From: a bacterium HR20
GTDB lineage: Bacteria > Bacteroidota > Ignavibacteria > Kapaibacteriales > NICIL-2
NCBI GenBank assembly: GCA_002898675.1
Contig: BEHW01000015.1
Coordinates: 1 to 28,470, forward strand
DNA length: 28,470 nucleotides
Direction of reading: 5' to 3'
The translations under genes and the position numbers were made by a program. The notes beneath the pieces were generated by a model, which saw only the letters and a program-made list of their open reading frames with translations, had not been told where the DNA came from and did no database searches. This document shows positions 22,060-28,470 of this stretch, piece by piece (positions within the stretch are counted from its first letter, which is position 1; each line of letters starts with the position of its first letter).

Positions 22060-23639
22060 CCCTTGCACCAAAACTGCAGCAGACGCTCACGCCGCAGCAG
22101 ATTCAGTACCTCAAGCTCCTGCAGCTGCCGACACTGCAACTGGAGCAGTACGTCAAGCAGGAGCTCGAGGAGAACCCAATGCTGGAGGAAATCTCCGATG
22201 ACCTCGAACAGCTGAGCTGGACAGAGCGCGTCCCCGAACCGGATGCTCTCGTGCCTGGTGCGGAGTACGACGAGCGCTCTTCCTCAGCCAGCAAAGCAGG
22301 CGAAGGTGACTATGAGCAAGTCGCGCTCAGGGGTGAAGACGACGAGCAGTACTCGCCGGATACCGATCGCGAGACGATGTTCGATTACTTTGCTGAGCAT
22401 TGGCGCGAGTCGGACTCTCCTCGTCGGGGTGACGATGACGACGATGACGGCGAGCCATTCATCCAGCGCATCCGCGATGTGCCCACGCTCGAAGATGAAT
22501 TGCTCGAGCAGGTGCAGTTTCTCAATCTGACCCCTGCTGAGCGTATTCTCGCCGAGCAGATCATTGGCAGTCTCGAGCATGACGGATACTTGCGGCGTCC
22601 GCTCAAAGAAGTGGTCGCGGAAGCCAACGAACGCATCGCAGAGGCAATCTTCGAGCGTGCCCAGCGGGGAGAACCCACCGACGGTTTGACGCAGGTTCGG
22701 CTCAGCGACGCAGAGCGAGTGCTCAAGCACATTCAGATGCTCGAACCCTACGGCTGCGGCAGTCGGAACCTCCAAGAGTGCCTCATTGCCCAGCTCCGGG
22801 CATTGCCCGAGCGGAACAAGCATGAAGAGTTAGCGCTCCGTGTGCTCACCGATGCATTCGATGATCTGGCGGAAAAGCACTACCCCGATATTGCCGCCAA
22901 ACTCAAGGTGGGAGAAGATGACCTCCGCCATGCAGTGGAGGTGATTCGCCGTCTCAATCCGAAGCCTGGCTATGGCGAACAATCATTCGGTGATGCAGCG
23001 CTGACGATTGTGCCTGACTTCATCGTCGAACGGGACGAAGAAACTGGTGATCTGCTCGTCTCGCTCAACGACAGCCTGCTGCCACGGCTGCGGCTCAGTG
23101 TCGCCTACCAACAGCTGCGGCGCCAGGCGCAGAAGTCGCTCAACCGCGAAACTCGCCAGTGGCTCCACCGGAAGCAGGAAGATGCAAAATTTCTCCTTGC
23201 AGCGCTTCAGCAACGCAAAGTGACGATGCTCAAAGTCATGACGGCGATCGCACACCTGCAACGTCGCTTCTTTGAAGAAGGGCCGTCGGGGCTGCGTCCG
23301 CTCATCTACAAGGACGTCGCCGATGCAACAGGGCTGGATATTTCCACCGTCTGCCGCGTCGTGAGCGGCAAGTACGTTCAAACCGACTACGGCATCTTCG
23401 AGCTGCGCTACTTTTTCAGCGAAGCACTTCTGACCGATGATGGGGAAGAAGTTTCCACGCGCGTTATCAAAGACCTGATCCGCAAGCTCATCGAGGAAGA
23501 GCCGAAAAACAACCCACTCAGCGACGATCGAATCAGCAAAGAGCTCAAAAAGCGCGGGTACAACGTGGCGCGGCGAACGGTCGCCAAATACCGCGAGCAG
23601 ATGAAGATCCCAATCGCTCGGCTCCGACGCGGGCTCTAA
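22041..23639 (+). CDS. rpoN: RNA polymerase sigma-54 factor
   Basis: 532 residues. Region I (1-50) is Gln/Leu-rich (LTPQQIQYLKLLQLPTLQLEQY). Region II is acidic and variable and includes a run of six Asp (GDDDDDDGEPF). The core-binding domain follows. The C-terminal DNA-binding part has the HTH (DISTVCRVVSGKYVQTDYG..ELRYFFSE) and the RpoN box ARRTVAKYRE (about 510-519). It directs transcription from -24/-12 promoters and needs an AAA+ enhancer-binding activator, none of which is in the window. ATG 22041 has GGAGG at 22032-22036. The stop is 2 nt before the next gene. Confidence 0.97.
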   Translation: MPKLKLTLAPKLQQTLTPQQIQYLKLLQLPTLQLEQYVKQELEENPMLEEISDDLEQLSWTERVPEPDALVPGAEYDERSSSASKAGEGDYEQVALRGEDDEQYSPDTDRETMFDYFAEHWRESDSPRRGDDDDDDGEPFIQRIRDVPTLEDELLEQVQFLNLTPAERILAEQIIGSLEHDGYLRRPLKEVVAEANERIAEAIFERAQRGEPTDGLTQVRLSDAERVLKHIQMLEPYGCGSRNLQECLIAQLRALPERNKHEELALRVLTDAFDDLAEKHYPDIAAKLKVGEDDLRHAVEVIRRLNPKPGYGEQSFGDAALTIVPDFIVERDEETGDLLVSLNDSLLPRLRLSVAYQQLRRQAQKSLNRETRQWLHRKQEDAKFLLAALQQRKVTMLKVMTAIAHLQRRFFEEGPSGLRPLIYKDVADATGLDISTVCRVVSGKYVQTDYGIFELRYFFSEALLTDDGEEVSTRVIKDLIRKLIEEEPKNNPLSDDRISKELKKRGYNVARRTVAKYREQMKIPIARLRRGL

Positions 23640-23641
23640 CG

Positions 23642-26600
23642 ATGGCTCTGCGCTATACCCCACCGCAGCTGACCACGGCACAGCGTCGCGCTGTCACAGA
23701 GCCAGGGCCGCTCATCGTTTCTGCCAGTGCAGGTTCGGGCAAAACACGCGTGCTGGTTGAGCGCTATGTGCGAGTACTGCTCGACGGTGGCGTTGACGTT
23801 CGCCGTGTTGTAGCGCTGACGTTCACGCGAAAAGCCGCTGCCGAAATGCTCGAGCGAGTTGCAACGCGGCTCGATCGCCTCTTTGCCGAAGCCAAGCATC
23901 CCGATGAACTGTTACAACTGCGCTCCCTCCGTGAGCGACTGGTGAGCGCAAGTATTTCCACCTTCCACAGCTACTGCAGCAGTTTGCTTCGTCGGTTCCC
24001 GATCGAGGCAAACGTCCCGCCCGTCTTCGGTGAGCTGAGCGCTGCCGATCGTCTTCACCTGCGGCGGCGAGCAATCCGTGTGATCGTCGAACAGTGGCTC
24101 AGCACCCAACGTCGTAACGAACTCGCCGAGCTGATTCGGGTCTTTGGTGGTTCCTACCAAGCTCTCGAACGCAGTCTCGAACGTATGCTGAGCAGCCCAT
24201 CGCATTTGATCAGCAACTATTCGGTCCCATCGCTCCAAGACCAACTGCACAGCGTGATCGGCTCGCTGGCCATGCAGCTTGTGCACTTCTGGCAAGAGTT
24301 GCTTGGTCGGGCTGGTAGCGATGCAGCAGAAGAGTGTGCGGACGTTATCGCGTCTGCAGGGCAGGTGCTCCGCGCAGGATTTGCGTTCGGCAGCGACAGC
24401 AATGATGCACTCCGACGAGCACTCGAGATATTCCACACAAAGGATGGAACACTTCGCGCCAAATGGAAACGCATCGTTGACGAACGCAAGGCACGCTCTG
24501 CAAAACAGCTGGCTGTAGCTGTTCGGCACGCGCTCGATGCTGACCTTGTAACTGAGCAGCGCGCTCAGCGAGCAGCAACGATTCTCGTTGAGCTTGCGCG
24601 TGCTGCACTCGAGGTGATGGATGCCGAGAAAACCGATCTGGCAGCGTTCGAGCCGGATGACCTCCAGCGCCGTGCATTAGCGCTTCTGGACAACGATAGC
24701 GTGCGCTCAAGACTCCGCTGGGAAATCGAGCACATCCTTGTTGACGAATTCCAAGACACCGACCCGATTGAGTACGATCTTTTGCAGCGGCTTGTGCCAT
24801 TGCACGATCACACAACAGACGCCCCTGAACTGTTTATCGTTGGTGATCCAAAGCAGAGCATCTACGGCTTCCGCGGAGCAGACGTCCGAGTCTTCGAGCG
24901 CGCGCGAGAAGACATTGTCGCGGCGACCGATGCAGGACACGACATCCACCTTCAGACGTCCTTCCGCATGACGCCGGAGCTTGTCGCGCTGGTCAATGCA
25001 GTCATGCAGAAGGCAATGCCAGAGCAGACCAGCGGCTACGAGGTCGGCTATGAAGAGCTCTGCACAGCGCGTGCCATTGAGACGTGCCCTTCCAGCTCGC
25101 TTGCGCTCTTGGTTGGGCGGGATGCAATCGCGACAGCAACGCTCGTTGCCCGGCATATTGCACGCATCACCTCCACCGCTGAGCAGCAACGGTCAGTTTG
25201 GGATGAACGTTTGCCTGGAGCTGAGGGGAGGCAGGGTGGAGTTCGGGGTGCGCTCTACCGGGACATTGCGATCCTTGCGCGCAAAGGCTCGACGCTTGCT
25301 GCATACGTCCAGGCGCTCCGCGCTGCTGGTATTCCGTTCCGAATCGAGAGCGGTCGGGGATTCTATCAGACGCAGGAAGTGCTCGATGTGCTCTCGTTTC
25401 TGAGGCTTGTGCACAATCATCACGACGATGTTGCGGTTGCGACATTTCTTCGGTCTCCATTTGTTGGCTTGAGCGATTCCGAGCTTGTGCAGATTGCAAC
25501 ACGTGGCCGGCAGCAAGCATCACTGTTTGAGCGCCTTGCCACGTTAGCTCAGAGCACCGATGCACCGCCGCGAATTGCGGTTGCACATGCAATGCTTGAG
25601 GAGCTGCTGCCGATCGCCACGCGACTGCCTCCGACGATGCTTGTTCGCTTGCTCGTGCGTCGGACGCAGTGGTACCAAAACGTTCGGAGCTCGCCACGCG
25701 CAGAGCAGATTATCGCGAACGTGGAAAAGTTACTCGAAGCTGCGCGGCAGTTCGAGCAGCAGGGATTCCGGAACCTGCTCGATTTTGTCGAGGAGCTCGA
25801 TAGTCTCCGCCTTGTTGCCGATACAGAATCGGAAGCCGCCGTCATCAGCGACGATAACGTTGTCACGCTCATGACAATTCACGCTGCCAAAGGGCTGGAG
25901 TTCCCAATCGTGTACATAGTCGGTGCCGACCAGCTCACAAGCGGCCGACCAGAGCCTCTTGCGATCACAGAGGAGTTGGGGGTGACGATCGCATCGGTTG
26001 AGGGCAGGGAAACGCTTGGGGGAACGCTGGCGCGGCAGATTCTTCGCCAGCGAGAGCAAGCAGAAGAGCGCCGTCTGCTCTACGTGGCATTGACGCGTGC
26101 AAAAGACCACCTCTTCATTGCAGGCACGGTCGAGCCGCCCGACTCCGATGGGACCAACAGGCCGCTGCCAAGCGAGAGCTTCTTGGGAATCATCAGCCAG
26201 GCGCTAGGCATCGAGTGGGAATCCAGCTATGGCATCCGATCGGTGCAGCTACAGGGTCTTGTCCGTGCGTTCCCAGAAGAAGCTCCGCGGCAGGTTGATG
26301 CGTCCATCGAAATCATCTACGACTTGCCAGAAGTCAGCGCCTCTGCTGGTACACCCGAGCAGCAGCCGACCGTCTCTGTGATGACCGATGCAGTTGCGAG
26401 CACAATTTGCGGGGAGATCGTCTCTGCTTCCCAACTGCTGCTGTTCGAGCAATCGCCGAAGGACTACTACCGCATCTACCGCTGTGGCTTACCCGCGCGA
26501 GAGGACCAGTGGCAGCGCGCACTGGCACGCTTGGAGCAAGAAGAAGAGATCGTTGGCACCCTTGCAGGGCAGATCATCCACCGCGGACTCGAATACGTGA

Positions 26601-27121
26601 TTGCACGGCAGCTCTCCGTTGATGCAGCGATCGAGCGTGCGCTGGCGGACTATCGCAGTTCGGCGCACGAACATCTCCGCCAGCGCGCCGCCAACGACGT
26701 TCGAGAAACGCTCGCGTTCCTCGAACGCACTGGATTACTCGGCAGCTCGCTCGGTGTACTCATCGAGCAGCCGATCATCATGCCGCTCGGCGAGCATTTC
26801 CTCTACGGTGTGCCCGATGTGCTCATTGAAACGGCCATGGGGTGGGAGATTTGGGATTGGAAGACAAATCGCCGCGACGAGCGCTCAGCGGAAGATTGGC
26901 TTGTGTACTACCACACGCAGCTGGAAGTTTACGGACTCCTTGCAGCGTCGGCATTCCCTTCGCAAGAGCAGTTTACGGTGCGGCTCATTTTGACTCGGCC
27001 ACCGGTAACGATGGTGCATCGCACCCTCAGTCGCGCCGAGCTTGATGCAGCGCGCGCCCGGATCACGTCGCTCGTCGAGGGCATTGTCCGCACTGCTGCT
27101 GAGCCGTGCCCACTGCGTTGA
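23642..27121 (+). CDS. AddA-like UvrD-family helicase-nuclease
   Basis: 1159 residues. Superfamily-1 helicase motifs appear in order: Walker A SASAGSGKT (Lys34), ALTFTRKAAAEM, ISTFHSYCSSLLRRF, Walker B VDEFQDTD (Asp368, Glu369), FIVGDPKQSIYGFRGAD, TSFRMTPEL, TLMTIHAAKGLEFPIVY and LLYVALTRAKDHLF. A C-terminal PD-(D/E)XK nuclease follows: Asp1059 in GVPDVLI, Asp1072 and Lys1074 in IWDWKTNR. This is the AddA/RecB-type layout: a motor that unwinds and trims double-strand DNA ends to start RecA-dependent repair. The partner subunit AddB is not in the window. It begins 2 nt after the rpoN stop. Confidence 0.93.
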   Translation: MALRYTPPQLTTAQRRAVTEPGPLIVSASAGSGKTRVLVERYVRVLLDGGVDVRRVVALTFTRKAAAEMLERVATRLDRLFAEAKHPDELLQLRSLRERLVSASISTFHSYCSSLLRRFPIEANVPPVFGELSAADRLHLRRRAIRVIVEQWLSTQRRNELAELIRVFGGSYQALERSLERMLSSPSHLISNYSVPSLQDQLHSVIGSLAMQLVHFWQELLGRAGSDAAEECADVIASAGQVLRAGFAFGSDSNDALRRALEIFHTKDGTLRAKWKRIVDERKARSAKQLAVAVRHALDADLVTEQRAQRAATILVELARAALEVMDAEKTDLAAFEPDDLQRRALALLDNDSVRSRLRWEIEHILVDEFQDTDPIEYDLLQRLVPLHDHTTDAPELFIVGDPKQSIYGFRGADVRVFERAREDIVAATDAGHDIHLQTSFRMTPELVALVNAVMQKAMPEQTSGYEVGYEELCTARAIETCPSSSLALLVGRDAIATATLVARHIARITSTAEQQRSVWDERLPGAEGRQGGVRGALYRDIAILARKGSTLAAYVQALRAAGIPFRIESGRGFYQTQEVLDVLSFLRLVHNHHDDVAVATFLRSPFVGLSDSELVQIATRGRQQASLFERLATLAQSTDAPPRIAVAHAMLEELLPIATRLPPTMLVRLLVRRTQWYQNVRSSPRAEQIIANVEKLLEAARQFEQQGFRNLLDFVEELDSLRLVADTESEAAVISDDNVVTLMTIHAAKGLEFPIVYIVGADQLTSGRPEPLAITEELGVTIASVEGRETLGGTLARQILRQREQAEERRLLYVALTRAKDHLFIAGTVEPPDSDGTNRPLPSESFLGIISQALGIEWESSYGIRSVQLQGLVRAFPEEAPRQVDASIEIIYDLPEVSASAGTPEQQPTVSVMTDAVASTICGEIVSASQLLLFEQSPKDYYRIYRCGLPAREDQWQRALARLEQEEEIVGTLAGQIIHRGLEYVIARQLSVDAAIERALADYRSSAHEHLRQRAANDVRETLAFLERTGLLGSSLGVLIEQPIIMPLGEHFLYGVPDVLIETAMGWEIWDWKTNRRDERSAEDWLVYYHTQLEVYGLLAASAFPSQEQFTVRLILTRPPVTMVHRTLSRAELDAARARITSLVEGIVRTAAEPCPLR

Positions 27122-27179
27122 GGGAATGCCGAACGTGTAGATTTGCGCACCAGTTCCCACAATCAGACACGTCGGAGTG

Positions 27180-28121
27180 ATGAAGGTTATTGGCGTCCTC
27201 TTCGGGATGGAGCAGACATTCCCTCCAGCGCTCGTCGAGCGAATCAATAGCATGCACGAAGCGGATGTACGTGCCGAGTTCGTCAAGGTTGGAGCAATCG
27301 AGATGGATGCGCTGCTCGACTACGATGTAATCCTCGACCGGATTTCTCACGACATCCCATTCTACCGCTCGATGCTAAAAGTTGCAGCACTTGGCGGCAC
27401 AGTCGTCGTCAACAATCCCTTCTGGTGGAGCGCCGACGATAAGTTTTTCAACTACGCACTGATGACACGGATAGGTGTGCCGATTCCGCGGACCGTGCTC
27501 TTGCCGCACAAGCAGCATCCGCCGGGAACGACATCGGAGTCCATGCGCAACTTGGTGTATCCGCTCGATTGGGATGCAATCTTTGCGTACGTGGGATTCC
27601 CAGCGTTCTTGAAGCCACATGCAGGAGGCGGCTGGAAGCACGTCTACAAAGTACACTCGCCGGAGGAGTTCTTTGCAGCCTACGACCAAACAGGCGATCT
27701 CTGCATGGTGTTGCAGCAAGCGGTAGAGTTCACCGAATACTACCGGTGTTACTGTATCGGACGGCGATGGGTGCGCGTAATGCCCTATGAGCCGCGCAAC
27801 CCGCACCACGAGCGGTATCGAGCCTCGTGGACGCCAACGATAGAGCGACTGGCGCAGATCGAAGATCTTACGCTGAAAATTTGCACAGCACTGGGCTACG
27901 ACTTCAACACCGTCGAGTTTGCAGTTTCGGACGATGTCCCCTACGCGATCGATTTTCTCAACCCCGCGCCCGATGCGGAGCGAAGCTCGGTGCAGGAGGA
28001 GAACTTTGAATGGGTTGTGCAAACAACAGCGGAATATTTGGTCGAGCTTGCACGGCGGGGACGAAAAGTGCCCACGCAGTACACCTGGAGCGAATTTATC
28101 GGCAAGCGGAAACGTCCATGA
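27180..28121 (+). CDS. RimK/glutathione-synthase-like ATP-grasp protein
   Basis: 313 residues from ATG 27180 (GTG 27177 is adjacent; GGAG precedes both). The N-terminal part is a pre-ATP-grasp fold (MKVIGVLFGMEQTFPPALVERIN, DYDVILDRISHDIPFY). The ATP-grasp region has DKFFNYALMTRIGVPIPRT, FLKPHAGGGWKHVYKV (Lys and Gly-rich loop for ATP), MVLQQAVEFTEYYRCYCIGRRW, and the metal-binding end FNTVEFAVSDDVPYAIDFLNPAPD. It should form an amide or peptide-type bond using ATP; the substrates are unknown. RimK-like proteins include glutamate ligases and amino-acid ligases. It follows the helicase gene by 58 nt and its TGA overlaps the smpB ATG (ATGA). Confidence 0.85.
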   Translation: MKVIGVLFGMEQTFPPALVERINSMHEADVRAEFVKVGAIEMDALLDYDVILDRISHDIPFYRSMLKVAALGGTVVVNNPFWWSADDKFFNYALMTRIGVPIPRTVLLPHKQHPPGTTSESMRNLVYPLDWDAIFAYVGFPAFLKPHAGGGWKHVYKVHSPEEFFAAYDQTGDLCMVLQQAVEFTEYYRCYCIGRRWVRVMPYEPRNPHHERYRASWTPTIERLAQIEDLTLKICTALGYDFNTVEFAVSDDVPYAIDFLNPAPDAERSSVQEENFEWVVQTTAEYLVELARRGRKVPTQYTWSEFIGKRKRP

Positions 28122-28470
28122 GCCAACCCGTGGAGCGGCCACGACGCGTCATTGTCACCAACCGTAAGGCGCAGCATCTCTACCACATCCTGCACCGTGT
28201 GGAAGCGGGGATTGTCCTGCAGGGGAGCGAGGTGAAATCACTGCGCGAGGGCAAGGTCAATCTGACGGATGCCTATGCAGCCTTCCGCGAGAAAGACAAG
28301 CTCGAGCTGTGGTTGTTCAATCTGCACATTGCGCCATATTCCCATGGCTCGTATGCTAATCATCTGCCGACACGCCCGCGGAAATTGCTCTTGCACCGGC
28401 GAGAGCTTGTGCGGCTCCGCTCGATGGTTGAAGAAAAAGGAATGACCATCGTTCCGCTCCAGTTGTACTT
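28118..28470 (+). CDS. smpB: SsrA-binding protein SmpB (3' end cut by window)
   Basis: About 117 codons of a family that is usually ~150-160 residues; the reading frame is open at the window end. It starts MSQPVERPRRVIVTNRKAQHLYHI. Family motifs are GIVLQGSEVKSLREGKVNLTD, HIAPYS, RPRKLLLHRREL and GMTIVPLQLY. SmpB binds tmRNA and places it on stalled ribosomes in trans-translation. The missing part is the basic C-terminal tail. Its start overlaps the ATP-grasp gene by 4 nt. The tmRNA gene itself is not in this window. Confidence 0.96.
   Translation, partial: MSQPVERPRRVIVTNRKAQHLYHILHRVEAGIVLQGSEVKSLREGKVNLTDAYAAFREKDKLELWLFNLHIAPYSHGSYANHLPTRPRKLLLHRRELVRLRSMVEEKGMTIVPLQLY

Noticed and set aside
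22431..22452. GAC/GAT run in rpoN as a possible simple-sequence switch
   Set aside because: It encodes six Asp in the variable acidic region II with mixed GAC/GAT codons; it is not a pure tandem repeat and a length change by codons would keep the frame.

Overview
The window reads as chromosome of a Gram-negative bacterium of the Bacteroidota/Chlorobiota (FCB) group. Three signs support this. Proteins at the left end finish in type IX secretion (T9SS) type-A-like sorting domains. Envelope genes include an LPS heptose kinase (rfaE1/hldA). The sigma-54, SecD and GlmM-like proteins look like those of that group. Base composition is fairly GC-rich and coding density is very high. A Chlorobi/Kapabacteria-like lineage is my best guess, but that is inference; the window has no rRNA or other taxonomic marker.

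Layout. (1) 1-3440, plus strand: a surface-protein locus. It holds the 3' end of one T9SS client, a small complete T9SS client (547-1026), and a large tail-fibre-like T9SS client (1061-3376) whose single reading frame is broken by two in-frame TAA codons. The first and last of these end in nearly the same C-terminal cassette, and the similarity continues through a hairpin terminator. (2) 12300-3475, minus strand: a tightly packed run thyA - rfaE1 - secD - secF - STAS protein - purA - peptidase-containing ABC exporter. (3) 12445-16468, plus strand, divergent from thyA: arginase-family hydrolase, GlmM-like phosphohexose mutase, GT4-type glycosyltransferase and an HMA-AraC fusion regulator. Consecutive genes overlap by 47, 8 and 16 nt. 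(4) 16608-18436, plus strand: a membrane-anchored dihaem cytochrome c and a DUF6544-like membrane protein. (5) 21301-18478, minus strand: DJ-1/PfpI protein - alpha/beta hydrolase - pyk. (6) 21472-28470, plus strand: DUF3109 protein, rpoN, an AddA-like helicase-nuclease, a RimK-like ATP-grasp protein and smpB (cut by the window end).

Most of the window is core metabolism and housekeeping: dTMP synthesis, heptose activation, Sec-driven export, AMP synthesis, glycolysis, recombination, alternative sigma factor and trans-translation. SecD/SecF would assist the first export step of the T9SS clients at the left end. I found no tRNA, rRNA, CRISPR array, transposase or phage module. I see no convincing new multi-gene system. 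The points most worth a second look are the doubly interrupted surface-protein gene with its homogenised C-terminal cassette, the peptidase-ABC exporter with no visible substrate, the HMA-AraC regulator, and the ATP-grasp protein of unknown substrate coupled to smpB.
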